From an uncultured Ectothiorhodospiraceae bacterium (lineage in GTDB: Bacteria; Pseudomonadota; Gammaproteobacteria; UBA9214), in assembly GCA_947258615.1 (NCBI GenBank), contig CAMYIX010000082.1:1-40365 (forward strand): a stretch of DNA of 40,365 nucleotides, in the 5' to 3' direction. The stretch's first letter is position 1. Every line of letters begins with the position of its first letter. Position numbers and translations under genes: made by a program. Shown piece by piece: positions 17,688-25,715 of this stretch. The notes under the pieces were generated by a model that saw only the letters and a program-made list of their open reading frames with translations, was not told the origin of the DNA and ran no database searches.

Positions 17688-18025
17688 TCACCTGTGGAGC
17701 AGTAACCGCCAGGGATGGCGCCTATTGAATCCGCGTTGCCGCGCCTGGCACAGCTTGCTCCCCCTCCCCCCGGCTCCCTCGCTTGCATGGCCCGCAGGTG
17801 CCGGCCCATGCGCCCCACCGGGCAATCTCTTGTGCTAATATTCCACGTTGAACACCGCCACGGGTGATAGTCCGCAGCGGTGTGTAAGAGTAGACCGTCG
17901 TGCGCCGGCCCCGGTGTGTACCTGCAGATGAGGCCCGCTGGCAGACAAGACGCCGGTTATTCCTGAGAGAAGTGCAAGCCAATCCGTCGGTCAACATGAT
18001 GTTTGGTGTATTGTGACTGTTTATG

Positions 18026-18122
18026 GCGGCTTGTGCCGGTCCCCTCGCGACGATAAGCTGTGAACCCCGTCAGGCCCGGAAGGGAGCAGCGGCAGCAGTG
18101 GACTCGGGCGCCGGTATCCGTC
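18026..18122 (+). ncRNA. ffs: signal recognition particle 4.5S RNA
   Basis: The invariant domain IV hairpin is present: GTCAGGCCCGGAAGGGAGCA at about 18069-18088, with the GGAA tetraloop flanked by the asymmetric loop that binds Ffh. Outside it, TGCCGGTCCCC near 18034 pairs with GGGCGCCGGTA near 18107 to form the long stem of a small bacterial SRP RNA. The RNA works with Ffh to deliver nascent membrane proteins to the translocon. It lies directly before dnaX, a position common in proteobacteria. The ends are estimated to within about 10 bases. Confidence 0.85.
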
Positions 18123-18123
18123 A

Positions 18124-19719
18124 ATGAGTTATCAGGTCCTCGCGCGCAAGTGGCGCCCGCGCAATTTCAGCGAGCTGGTCGGGCAGGAGCATGTCCGTCG
18201 GGCACTGGTCAATGCCCTGGACCACGACCGACTGCACCATGCCTACCTGTTCACCGGCACCCGCGGTGTCGGCAAGACCACCATCGCCAGGATATTTGCC
18301 AAGTCCCTCAACTGCGAGGAAGGTGTCGGTTCCACGCCCTGCGGTAAATGCAGCGCCTGCGAGGAAATCGACAACGGCCGTTTTGTCGACCTGGTGGAGG
18401 TGGACGCGGCCTCCCGTACCAAGGTCGAGGACACCCGCGAACTGCTCGAGAACGTGCAGTATGCGCCGACCCGGGGGCGCTACAAGGTCTACCTCATCGA
18501 CGAGGTGCACATGCTTTCGGGCCACAGCTTCAATGCGCTGTTGAAGACCCTGGAAGAGCCCCCGCCGCATGTGAAATTCCTGCTGGCAACGACCGATCCG
18601 CAGAAACTGCCGGTCACCATCCTGTCGCGCTGCCTGCAATTCAATCTCAAGAGCCTGAGCGTACCGCAGATTACCGGGCAACTCGAGACCATCCTCCAGC
18701 AGGAGAAGATAAAGGCCGATGAGGCGGCCATCCGTCAGCTGGCCTTTGCCGCCGATGGCAGCCTGCGCGATGCCCTGAGCCTGCTGGACCAGGCCATCGC
18801 CTACGGCAGCGGGGCGCTCGCGGAGGACGAGGTGCGTGCCATGCTCGGCACCATCGACCGGGATGCCGTCTATCGCATCCTGGACCAGCTGGCAGGGAAT
18901 GACGCCGCCGGCCTGCTGGATGAAATCAGCGCCGCGGACGAATACGCTCCGGATTACGAGGCCCTGTTGGCGGACATGCTGTCGATTCTGCAGCGAGTCG
19001 CCCTGGCCCAGGTCCTTCCCGATGCCATCGACGATACCTTCGGGGACAGGGATGCCGTGCTCGGACTGGGCGAACGATTTTCCCCCGAGGATGTGCAGCT
19101 TTACTACCAGATCGGCCTGATCGGCCGGCGCGACCTTTCCCTCTCACCCGAGCCGCGCAGCGGCTTCGAGATGGTGATGCTGCGCATGCTGGCCTTCCGT
19201 CCCGGCGATGCCGCCGGTTCGGAACGCAGTGTCACGCGCAGTCCGGCAGAAACAGTCGGGCAGGCGGATCGTGCCAGCCCCGAGCAGAAGGCGGCCCCTG
19301 CGGCGCCCGTGGATAGTGCGCGGGCGGGCGTGGCCGGATCGGGGGAATGGGCGCAGATCGTCGACAGGCTTGCCCTCAAGGGAATGACTCACCAACTGGC
19401 CGTCAACTGTGCCTTGCAGGAGGTCAGCGACACCGCGCTGACCCTGACGGTGGATCCGTCGCACATACGCCTGCTCAGCAAGGTGCGCAGCGAGCAGATC
19501 CAGAAGGCCCTGTGCAAGTTTTATGACCGCAACGTCAAGTTGAAGATCCTCGAGGTCGGAGCGTTGCAAGATGAGACACCGGCACGCAGGCAGGTGCGGG
19601 AACAGCAGAATCGCCAGCAACAGGCCGTCGAGTCGATCGAGAACGATGAGAACATAAAGGCATTCCAGGACACCTTCGGGGCGACGGTCAATTACGATTC
19701 CATTCGCCCGCGAGACTAG
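18124..19719 (+). CDS. dnaX: DNA polymerase III tau/gamma subunit
   Basis: The 531-residue clamp-loader ATPase begins with the family signature MSYQVLARKWRPRNFSELVG. Walker A is GTRGVGKTT (45-53). The zinc module uses Cys64, Cys73, Cys76 and Cys79. Walker B is YLIDEVHMLS, and the SRC sensor is in ILSRCLQF. The tail (about 365-410) is a low-complexity linker, then a short domain that could contact polymerase alpha. At 531 residues it is shorter than E. coli tau (643). I find no A-rich slippery site like the E. coli A_AAA_AAG, so a separate gamma form by frameshifting is not evident. It leads a dnaX-ybaB-recR set. Confidence 0.97.
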   Translation: MSYQVLARKWRPRNFSELVGQEHVRRALVNALDHDRLHHAYLFTGTRGVGKTTIARIFAKSLNCEEGVGSTPCGKCSACEEIDNGRFVDLVEVDAASRTKVEDTRELLENVQYAPTRGRYKVYLIDEVHMLSGHSFNALLKTLEEPPPHVKFLLATTDPQKLPVTILSRCLQFNLKSLSVPQITGQLETILQQEKIKADEAAIRQLAFAADGSLRDALSLLDQAIAYGSGALAEDEVRAMLGTIDRDAVYRILDQLAGNDAAGLLDEISAADEYAPDYEALLADMLSILQRVALAQVLPDAIDDTFGDRDAVLGLGERFSPEDVQLYYQIGLIGRRDLSLSPEPRSGFEMVMLRMLAFRPGDAAGSERSVTRSPAETVGQADRASPEQKAAPAAPVDSARAGVAGSGEWAQIVDRLALKGMTHQLAVNCALQEVSDTALTLTVDPSHIRLLSKVRSEQIQKALCKFYDRNVKLKILEVGALQDETPARRQVREQQNRQQQAVESIENDENIKAFQDTFGATVNYDSIRPRD

Positions 19720-19745
19720 GAATCCTCCGGTTGATTGATGAGTCA

Positions 19746-19832
19746 CGTCATTGGGAGCGTAGCGAAGCAATCTCAGGACAGTATGATCAATCAGTTACAG
19801 ATTGCTTCGTCGCTTTGCTCCACGCAATGACG
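19746..19832. repeat. palindromic MITE-like repeat
   Basis: CGTCATTG at 19746-19753 pairs with CAATGACG at 19825-19832. Inside, GGAGCGTAGCGAAGCAATCT pairs imperfectly with AGATTGCTTCGTCGCTTTGC. This is the well-known GAAGCAATCTC-type dispersed bacterial repeat, recognised from memory. It lies between dnaX and ybaB and could form a hairpin in their transcript. The following GACCTTCTCTAGGTC (19842-19856) is a further small hairpin. Confidence 0.8.
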
Positions 19833-19906
19833 AATTGATCAGACCTTCTCTAGGTCAACTGAAACAACGTCACGATTCAAACATTCAGGATATTGAGGTA
19901 AGGACA

Positions 19907-20230
19907 ATGAAAGGCGGACTAGGTAACTTGATGAAGCAGGCCCAGGAGATGCAGGCCAATATGCAAAAGGCCCAGGAGGAGCTTGCCAGGCTGGAAGTCA
20001 GCGGGGAATCCGGGGGCGGGCTGGTCAGTGTGGTGATGACCGGCAAACACGAGGTCCGGCGCGTCGCCATCGACGACAGTCTCCTGGGTGACGATAAGGA
20101 CATGCTCGAGGACCTGGTGGCCGCGGCCATCAACGACGCGGTGCACAAGGTTGAATCAACTACCCAGGAGCGCCTTGCCGGTGTCGCCGGCGGCCTCAAT
20201 CTCCCGCCCGGTATGAAGCTGCCTTTCTGA
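19907..20230 (+). CDS. ybaB: YbaB/EbfC nucleoid-associated protein
   Basis: This 107-residue DNA-binding protein matches the YbaB/EbfC family throughout: [20 protein letters not shown] at the start, [15 protein letters not shown], then [30 protein letters not shown] and a C-terminal [12 protein letters not shown]. The protein forms a tweezer-like dimer and coats the nucleoid. The ATG at 19907 follows GAGGTAAGGAC and gives the standard length; the open frame to 19802 runs into the repeat element and is rejected. recR begins five bases after its stop, the usual arrangement. Confidence 0.96.
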   Translation: MKGGLGNLMKQAQEMQANMQKAQEELARLEVSGESGGGLVSVVMTGKHEVRRVAIDDSLLGDDKDMLEDLVAAAINDAVHKVESTTQERLAGVAGGLNLPPGMKLPF

Positions 20231-20235
20231 CAGCC

Positions 20236-20832
20236 ATGAGCAGCTCCCGCCTGATCGGGCAGTTGATTGAGTCATTGCGCTGCCTGCCGGGTGTGGGACC
20301 GAAATCCGCGCAACGCATGGCCTATCACCTGCTGGAACACGACCGCGAGGGTGGCCGGCGGCTCGCCGAGGCGCTGAACGAGTCGATGGAGCATGTCGGT
20401 CATTGCCGTGACTGCCGCACCCTCAGCGAGGACGACTGCTGCGCCCTGTGTTCCAGCGATCGCCGCGACCGCAGTCAGCTGTGCGTGGTGGAGACACCGG
20501 CGGATGTGCTGGCACTGGAGCAGTCCATCGGGTACCAGGGTCTGTATTTCGTGCTGATGGGACACCTGTCACCACTGGACGGTATCGGACCGGAGGAACT
20601 CGGACTGGACCGCCTGGAGTCGCGCCTGCGGGACGGCGAAGTCCGGGAACTGATCCTGGCCACCAACCCCACTGTGGAAGGGGAGGCAACAGCGCACTAT
20701 GTAAGCGAAATGGCCCATGCCCTGGGTGTCCGCGTCACCCGGATTGCGCACGGCGTCCCCATGGGCGGCGAGCTGGAATATATCGACGGCAATACCCTGT
20801 CACACGCCTTTGCCGGCCGCACCGAGCTGTAG
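20236..20832 (+). CDS. recR: recombination mediator protein RecR
   Basis: The 198-residue protein has the helix-hairpin-helix [17 protein letters not shown] (17-33), a four-cysteine zinc module (Cys57, Cys60, Cys69, Cys72), and a Toprim domain beginning [16 protein letters not shown] with [14 protein letters not shown]. The C-terminal Walker-like segment is ARGVPMGG-type, here [19 protein letters not shown]. RecR acts with RecO to load RecA on gapped DNA. Length is typical. It closes the dnaX-ybaB-recR group, and a repeat island follows at once. Confidence 0.97.
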   Translation: MSSSRLIGQLIESLRCLPGVGPKSAQRMAYHLLEHDREGGRRLAEALNESMEHVGHCRDCRTLSEDDCCALCSSDRRDRSQLCVVETPADVLALEQSIGYQGLYFVLMGHLSPLDGIGPEELGLDRLESRLRDGEVRELILATNPTVEGEATAHYVSEMAHALGVRVTRIAHGVPMGGELEYIDGNTLSHAFAGRTEL

Positions 20833-20854
20833 TGGTCTGTTGAACGACAAACAT

Positions 20855-21162
20855 CTCACCGCAAAGGCGCAAAGTGCGCAAAGGGCGCAAAGAACCGAAA
20901 TTATTCAAAAAAATAATCTCACCGCACGACTGCAGGGATGCAGGAGGTAGAGTAACGCATGGAGCAGTTACCGAGAGACGCAGAGAAAACGGAGAAAAAA
21001 TAATTATTTCAAAAAACTCCGAACCTGTTTATAAGCAATTACACGGAAAATTGTTGTTTATGTAACATTATTTTGAAGTATTTACTCCGCGTTCTCTGCG
21101 TCTCTGCGGTGAATATTTTTGAATTTATATTCTTTGCGCCCTTGGCGTCTTTGCGGTGAACG
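20855..21162. repeat. nested inverted repeats, CACCGCAAAG / CACCGCAGAG type
   Basis: This fills most of the 356-bp gap between recR and the HIT gene. The outer arms are CACCGCAAAGGCGCAAAG (from about 20857) and CTTTGCGCCCTTGGCGTCTT to GCGGTG (about 21132-21158). The inner arms are GAGACGCAGAGAAAACGGAG (about 20975-20994) and CTCCGCGTTCTCTGCGTCTC (21085-21104). Between them, 20919-20973 shares CACCGCACGACTGCA and GGAGGTAGAGTAACGCATGG with the island at 25178-25284. No gene lies here. Confidence 0.8.
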
Positions 21163-21188
21163 ATTTTTCTCAGACACAGGAGTGACCG

Positions 21189-21533
21189 ATGGCGGACTGT
21201 ATCTTCTGCAAGATGGCCCGGGGGGAAATCCAGCCGGATATTGTCTACGAGGACGATGAGGTGCTTGCCTTCAGGGACATGAACCCCCAGGCGCCGACGC
21301 ATTTTCTGGTGATCCCCAGGCGCCACATCGCCACTACCAACGAACTGGAGGCCGGCGATGCCGGGCTGGTGGGCAAGCTGTACCTGGTGGCCCGCCAGGT
21401 GGCCGCCGAGGAAGGTGTCGCCGAGCGCGGCTACCGCATGGTGATGAACTGCAACCCCGAGGCCGGCCAGTCGGTCTACCATATTCACCTGCACGTGCTC
21501 GGCGGTCGGTCGATGAACTGGCCGCCCGGCTAG
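21189..21533 (+). CDS. HIT-family nucleotide-binding protein (HinT-like)
   Basis: The 114-residue protein is a standard histidine-triad hydrolase. MADCIFCKMARGEIQPDIVY at the start includes the CxxC found in many HINT proteins; FLVIPRRHI and MVMNCNPEAGQSVYHIHLHV carry the triad His98-x-His100-x-His102. HinT enzymes hydrolyse nucleoside phosphoramidates such as adenylated lysine adducts. The start at 21189 follows CAGGAG. It stands alone between a repeat island and the convergent rsgA gene nine bases away. Confidence 0.95.
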   Translation: MADCIFCKMARGEIQPDIVYEDDEVLAFRDMNPQAPTHFLVIPRRHIATTNELEAGDAGLVGKLYLVARQVAAEEGVAERGYRMVMNCNPEAGQSVYHIHLHVLGGRSMNWPPG

Positions 21534-21542
21534 TGGCGCCTA

Positions 21543-22502
21543 TCAGGACACCGTATCAGTCATCCACTGCAGCAGGCTGCGGTAGCTTTCCAGGCGCCGC
21601 GCGCTGATCTCCCCGCGGCTTGCTGCCGCAGCCAGGGCGCAATCCGGTTCATTCGCATGACGGCAATTATGGAACCTGCACTGTCCAAGGAAAGGGCGAA
21701 ATTCACGGAAGCCTCGCGCCAGCTCGGCGGCCGCGGTCGGCTCCAGCCTGAAATCGCGCACCCCCGGTGAATCGATGAGCTTGCCACCGTGCGGCAGGTG
21801 GTAGAGCGTGGTGGCGGTAGTGGTGTGGCGGCCCTGGCCCGAGGCATCAGAGAGCTTGCCGATCTCGATATCCAGGTCCGGTAACAGCCGCATAATCAGT
21901 GATGACTTGCCCACGCCCGATTGCCCGACCAGTATGCTGGTCCTGCCGGCCAGTGCCTCCGCCAGCGGGTCGATACCGTCATCGCTGAATGCGCTGGTGA
22001 AAAGGACCTGGTAGCCGATGCCGGCATAGCCGCTGACCCGGTCAGCGAGTGCCGCGCGTTCGTCAGTATCGAGCAGGTCGGACTTGTTGACCACCAGCAC
22101 CGGGTTCGTGCCGATGAGTTCGGCGGCGACCAGGTACTTGTCGATTAGCGTCTCGTCGAGTGCGGGTTGCGGCGCACTGACCACAACGATCTGGTCGATA
22201 TTGGCGGCCAGGGGCCGTGGCTTGCGGGTGATGTCCATGCGCCTGAGGACAGTGCTGCGGGGCGCGACCGCGCTGACGACGCCTTCCCCGCTGCCGGTGG
22301 GCTCCCAGCGGACACGGTCGCCGCTGACGACCCGGCCCAGGTTACGGCGTGCCACGCAGCGATGCAGGTCACCCTGGTTGTCTTCGACCAGTAGCGCCTT
22401 GCCGTAATTGACGATCACCAGCCCGTTTGTTTGCTGTGCTGGCGGGTTGTTGTGTGAGGTGTCGATGGGAGCCGGGTCAGGTGGCGAGTGCCATGCTGGC
22501 AT
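21543..22502 (-). CDS. rsgA: ribosome small-subunit-dependent GTPase A
   Basis: The 319-residue protein is a circularly permuted GTPase. An N-terminal OB fold (about 28-95) is followed by the G motifs in permuted order: VVNKSDL (G4), then GQSGVGKSSL (G1), then DSPGVRDF (G3). A C-terminal zinc module has CRFHNCRHANEPDC. RsgA binds the 30S subunit late in assembly and releases RbfA. The pair with orn nearby is common in gammaproteobacteria. The first 27 residues are proline-rich and may not all be translated. The dehydratase gene ends 32 bases upstream. Confidence 0.96.
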   Translation of the reverse strand: MPAWHSPPDPAPIDTSHNNPPAQQTNGLVIVNYGKALLVEDNQGDLHRCVARRNLGRVVSGDRVRWEPTGSGEGVVSAVAPRSTVLRRMDITRKPRPLAANIDQIVVVSAPQPALDETLIDKYLVAAELIGTNPVLVVNKSDLLDTDERAALADRVSGYAGIGYQVLFTSAFSDDGIDPLAEALAGRTSILVGQSGVGKSSLIMRLLPDLDIEIGKLSDASGQGRHTTTATTLYHLPHGGKLIDSPGVRDFRLEPTAAAELARGFREFRPFLGQCRFHNCRHANEPDCALAAAASRGEISARRLESYRSLLQWMTDTVS

Positions 22503-22534
22503 GCCGTGGTGTCGGGGTAGGCCGCGGGACGTGT

Positions 22535-22885
22535 CTAGCCGGACTCCGCAACCAGTGCATCGATCCTGGCGGCACAGATGAAGTCATTCATCGAAAGGCC
22601 GCCGACCGAGTGCGTGCTATAGCGCACCCGGCAGCGGTTATAACCGACTTCGAGGTCCGGGTGATGGTCTTGCACATGCGCCACCCAGGCCAGGGCATTG
22701 ACGAAGGCGATGGTCTGGTAATAGTTATCGAACCGGAAGCTGCGGCTGATGCCGGTGCCGCCGTCATCCAGGGTCCAGTCGGGGTGCACGCCGGTCAGGG
22801 TTTCAGCGGCCTGTTCCGGGCCCAGGGGAGGATCGCCCTGTTTGCAGGGCACACAGTGTCTGTTACCCAGATCCGCTGTCGTCAT
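22535..22885 (-). CDS. phhB: pterin-4a-carbinolamine dehydratase
   Basis: The 116-residue enzyme shows the family's alpha-beta fold and motifs: GVHPDWTLDD, FRFDNYYQTIAFVNALAWVA, and the catalytic histidines in HVQDHHPDLEVGYNRC followed by VRYSTHSVGGLSMNDFICA. It dehydrates 4a-hydroxytetrahydropterin, recycling the cofactor of aromatic amino acid hydroxylases. No phenylalanine hydroxylase is in the window; many bacteria keep this gene without it, and it may then serve molybdopterin enzymes or another pterin user. It lies seven bases after the cytochrome gene's stop side and forms part of a leftward run with the M48 peptidase. Confidence 0.93.
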   Translation of the reverse strand: MTTADLGNRHCVPCKQGDPPLGPEQAAETLTGVHPDWTLDDGGTGISRSFRFDNYYQTIAFVNALAWVAHVQDHHPDLEVGYNRCRVRYSTHSVGGLSMNDFICAARIDALVAESG

Positions 22886-22891
22886 GCCGGC

Positions 22892-23167
22892 TTACTTGAA
22901 ATGGTAGTAGTTATCGTTCAGGTAAGTGGTCACGGCATCGATATCGGCATCGAACCACTTCAGGCCCAGTGACAGTTCACAGCGCCTGACCTGTTTGTTC
23001 AGGGCCTCTATGGTTTTGACCCGGCGGTTCTCCCGGGTGTACACCGCGTCACCGTGACAACTTGTGCAGTTGCTGTCGACCAGCGCCTTGCCGGTGTCGG
23101 CCGCCTGCAGTGGCGGTGTTGTCGCCAGCAGCGGGACCAGGGCGACAGTCTTGAAAAAACGTTTCAT
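22892..23167 (-). CDS. small monoheme cytochrome c
   Basis: The 91-residue precursor has a signal peptide ([20 protein letters not shown], cut near QAAD). A single heme attachment motif, CTSCH, follows at about 34-38 in [19 protein letters not shown]. The C-terminal half, [20 protein letters not shown], then [10 protein letters not shown], lacks an obvious axial Met, so the sixth ligand is unclear. It should be a periplasmic electron carrier. Its start overlaps the stop of the M48 peptidase gene by four bases (ATGA), so the two are translationally coupled. The electron partner is unknown. Confidence 0.9.
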   Translation of the reverse strand: MKRFFKTVALVPLLATTPPLQAADTGKALVDSNCTSCHGDAVYTRENRRVKTIEALNKQVRRCELSLGLKWFDADIDAVTTYLNDNYYHFK

Positions 23168-24432
23168 GCATAGCCTCCTGAAGATAACTGTTTCATATTA
23201 CCGGAAATCTGTGAGATCCGCAGTGGGGCGGGTGGATGCGAGTCATGGAATGCCGAGTACAGCGGGTCCGGTGTCAGGGTGCTGGCATTCTCCTTGTACA
23301 TCTTGACCAGGGCCTGCACCAGGTCGCTGCCGCTTGATTGCTGCACCGCGTAGGCATCGGCCTCGAATTCATGCTTGCGCGAGAGCCGCGCCATCAGCGG
23401 CTGCAGGAAAAAGGTGAACGCCGGGGTGATCATCATGAACAGCATCAGGGCCATGTAGGAAGAGGGCTGGCTGACACCCAGGCCGTTATAGAACCAGGGC
23501 TGGCCTTCCAGCCAGCCGAGCACGGCGAGACCGGCGAGACTGAGTGCGGCGGTCGTCAGCAGGCGTTTCTGGATATGCCTGAGCTTGAAATGGCCCAGTT
23601 CATGGGCGAGTACCGCTTCGACCTCCTGCGGGTCGAGGCTTTCCAGCAGGGTGTCGAAGAAGACAATCCGCTTGTTGCGCCCGAAGCCGGTGAAATAGGC
23701 GTTGCCGTGACCGGAGCGCCGTGAGCCATCCATGACATAGATGCCCTGACTCCTGAAGCCGCATTTGTCGAGCAGCGACTGGATGCGGGTCTTGAGAGAC
23801 TCGTTCTCCAGCGGGGTAAACTTGTTGAACAGGGGCGCAATGATCGCCGGGTAGGCCCAGAACATGATCAGCGAGAAGCTCATCCACACCAGCCAGACAT
23901 ACAGCCACCAGAGGCCGCCGGAGGAGTTCATGATCCACAGGGCCAGGGCGATCATCGGTGCGCCGATGGCAATCAGCAGGATGCCCTGCTTGACCAGGTC
24001 GCTGAGAAAGACACCCAGGCTGGAACGGTTGAATCCGAAGCGCTCCTCGATGACGAAGGTATTGTAGAGACTGAACGGGAGGTCCAGCAGGGACATTATG
24101 ATCATCGCGCTCAGCATGAATCCGACACCGGTCGTTATCGAGCCGAGACCGATGCTGCGCCAGAGGGTGTCGAGCCACTCCAGACCGCCACCGAGTGTCC
24201 AGGCGATCAGCAGCAGGCTGCCATACAGCAGTTCGATCATGCCGAGGCCGGTCCTGGTGACGGTATAGTCGGCGGCCTTGTGGTGCTCATCGAGCGCGAT
24301 GCGTTCGGCAAACTCGTTGGGCACGGCCCCACGGTTGGCGCGTACATGCGAGCGCTGCCGGTTGGCCAGCCAGAGCTGCAGGAGCAGGGATCCGGCCAGG
24401 GCGGCGAGAAACACGGCGGTAAACAGGTTCAT
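23164..24432 (-). CDS. M48-family integral membrane metallopeptidase (STE24-like)
   Basis: A zinc protease of about 422 residues with an N-terminal membrane segment ([20 protein letters not shown]) and several more at about 65-85, 98-120, 150-170, 178-200 and 297-315. The active site HELGH lies at about 277-281 in [20 protein letters not shown], and [12 protein letters not shown] supplies the third zinc ligand. The pattern [16 protein letters not shown] is typical of bacterial STE24 homologues. Such proteases take part in membrane protein quality control. The ATG at 24432 was chosen for its GGA eight bases upstream; an ATG at 24441 is possible, and 24585 is not. It faces away from orn. Confidence 0.92.
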   Translation of the reverse strand: MNLFTAVFLAALAGSLLLQLWLANRQRSHVRANRGAVPNEFAERIALDEHHKAADYTVTRTGLGMIELLYGSLLLIAWTLGGGLEWLDTLWRSIGLGSITTGVGFMLSAMIIMSLLDLPFSLYNTFVIEERFGFNRSSLGVFLSDLVKQGILLIAIGAPMIALALWIMNSSGGLWWLYVWLVWMSFSLIMFWAYPAIIAPLFNKFTPLENESLKTRIQSLLDKCGFRSQGIYVMDGSRRSGHGNAYFTGFGRNKRIVFFDTLLESLDPQEVEAVLAHELGHFKLRHIQKRLLTTAALSLAGLAVLGWLEGQPWFYNGLGVSQPSSYMALMLFMMITPAFTFFLQPLMARLSRKHEFEADAYAVQQSSGSDLVQALVKMYKENASTLTPDPLYSAFHDSHPPAPLRISQISGNMKQLSSGGYA

Positions 24433-24459
24433 CGATTTCATCCGTTTGTCACATGGGGA

Positions 24460-24486
24460 TTGTGGGAGATTAGCCTCTGGTACAAT
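24460..24486 (+). promoter_or_regulatory. candidate orn promoter
   Basis: TACAAT at 24481-24486 is a good -10 box 37 bases before the orn start. A weak -35, TTGTGG at 24460-24465, lies 15 bases upstream, a short spacer. It is in the 91-bp divergent region between the M48 peptidase and orn. Confidence 0.35.
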
Positions 24487-24523
24487 GCGAGACAACCATA
24501 CTAATTGGAAGGGAAGACAGCGC

Positions 24524-25069
24524 ATGACGCAAGATGCAAACAACCTTATCTGGATCGATCTGGAGATGACCGGCCTCGACACCATGAAGGATTACATCAT
24601 CGAGATCGCGACCGTCGTCACCGACGGCAAGCTGAACATCGTGGCGGAGGGTCCGGTTCTGGCGATACACCAGGCGGACGAGATTATGAACGGCATGGAC
24701 GAGTGGAACACCCGGCAGCACGGTAAGTCCGGCCTGACCGAGCGGGTCCGCACCAGCAGCCTGGACGAGGGTATGGCCGAGCGCCAGACGCTGGAATTCC
24801 TGGCGCAGCATGTCCCATCCAATACCTCGCCGATGTGCGGCAACAGTATTTGCCAGGACCGGCGCTTCCTGGCGCGCTGCATGCCCGAGCTGGAACGCTT
24901 CTTTCATTACCGCAACCTCGACGTCAGCACCATCAAGGAGCTCGCGGGCCGCTGGTCGCCGGACGTGGCCAGGGGTTTCACCAAGGGCGGCACCCACCTC
25001 GCCATGGACGACGTGAAGGATTCAATCCGCGAGCTGCAGTACTACCGGGAAAAACTGTTCAGGTTGTAA
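24524..25069 (+). CDS. orn: oligoribonuclease
   Basis: The 181-residue 3'-5' exoribonuclease degrades two- to five-base RNA remnants, including pGpG from cyclic-di-GMP breakdown. All DEDDh catalytic residues are present: Asp12 and Glu14 in [11 protein letters not shown], Asp112 in [11 protein letters not shown], and His158 with Asp163 in [14 protein letters not shown]. Length matches E. coli. The ATG at 24524 follows GGAAGGGAAG; the open frame further upstream is not used. The facing arrangement with M48 and rsgA is common in gammaproteobacteria. Confidence 0.97.
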   Translation: MTQDANNLIWIDLEMTGLDTMKDYIIEIATVVTDGKLNIVAEGPVLAIHQADEIMNGMDEWNTRQHGKSGLTERVRTSSLDEGMAERQTLEFLAQHVPSNTSPMCGNSICQDRRFLARCMPELERFFHYRNLDVSTIKELAGRWSPDVARGFTKGGTHLAMDDVKDSIRELQYYREKLFRL

Positions 25070-25077
25070 CCCGCATT

Positions 25078-25658
25078 TCTCACTGCGGAGTCGCGGAGGA
25101 CGCAGAGAAAAACAGCAAATAAAGATTCACCGCAAAGGCGCAAAGAGCGCAAAGACTCAATAATTCAAAAAACAGATTCACCGCACGACTGCATGGACGA
25201 TGTATATGGACGTACAAGTGTCGCGAGAGGGCAGGATGCCCAAAGCGACGGCAGGAGGTAGAGTTACGCATGGAGCAGTTACCGGAAGGGCGCAAAGTCA
25301 AAAAACAATAATTCACCGCAAAGACGCGAAGGGCGCAAAGAAAGAAATAACTATTTCAAAATCTCCATGAATCTGGCTATGTAGCAACATGGGAAATTGA
25401 TATTTACCAAGAATTCCTTTTTTAGACTCATATTTCGTCATTCCGGCGAAGGCCGGAATCCAGCAACTGGTTGATTGGCTGAAAGAGATTGCTTCCATTC
25501 GTTCGCAATGATGTGGGGCATGAAAACCGCATGCAGGCTTGCTATTCCCCGTATCGGGGTTTTTCACAATAATTATATTTTCTTTGCGCTCTTTGCGCCT
25601 TTGCGGTGAACATGTTTTTTAATATTTCTCTCTGCGTCCTCCGCGACTCCGCGGTGAG
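25078..25658. repeat. 580-bp nested palindromic repeat island
   Basis: The outer arms are CACTGCGGAGTCGCGGAGGA (from 25081) and TCCTCCGCGACTCCGCGGTG (about 25637-25656). The next arms are TTCACCGCAAAGGCGCAAAG (about 25127) and CTTTGCGCCTTTGCGGTGAA (about 25592-25611). Inside are the CACCGCACGACTGCATGGA segment, about 55 extra bases absent from the copy at 20919, then GGAGGTAGAGTTACGCATGG, and another TTCACCGCAAAGACGCGAAG arm at 25314. The order suggests successive insertion of related elements into each other. Confidence 0.75.
25436..25463. repeat. GTCATTCCGGCGAAGGCCGGAATCC-type hairpin repeat
   Basis: CATTCCGGC and GCCGGAATC form a compact hairpin around GAAG. This dispersed intergenic repeat is found in many proteobacterial genomes, recognised from memory. 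Here it sits inside the larger repeat island, between two arms of a different family. Confidence 0.75.
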
Positions 25659-25715
25659 TTATTGTGTGTTAAAAACGCCGATCCAGTTCGGCCCGGTACC
25701 GGGCTGCCCCGACGG

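Larger units (their letters stand above)
17265..18025. other. long intergenic region between signalling cluster and ffs
   Basis: These 761 bases hold the inverted copy of the 13-bp boundary sequence (17345-17357), the self-complementary GTACTAGTAC (17332-17341) and one doubtful reading frame (17385-17687). The rest looks noncoding on both strands: short overlapping frames show no domain pattern or ribosome sites. I see no tRNA cloverleaf. Promoter elements for ffs should lie at the right end but are not clear by eye. Confidence 0.5.
25070..25715. other. repeat island without genes
   Basis: There is no supported gene in these 646 bases. Nearly all of it is nested inverted repeats (25078-25658), including a separate CGTCATTCCGGCGAAGG hairpin. 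The last 57 bases lead to the sulfurtransferase stop. Confidence 0.7.

Noticed and set aside
17722-17997. 91-codon - strand frame before ffs
   Set aside because: It has no ribosome site or domain-like pattern, and its composition is typical of noncoding GC-rich sequence.
18124-19719. programmed frameshift in dnaX for a gamma subunit
   Set aside because: I found no A-rich slippery heptamer like that of E. coli in the gene, so only the full-length product is supported.
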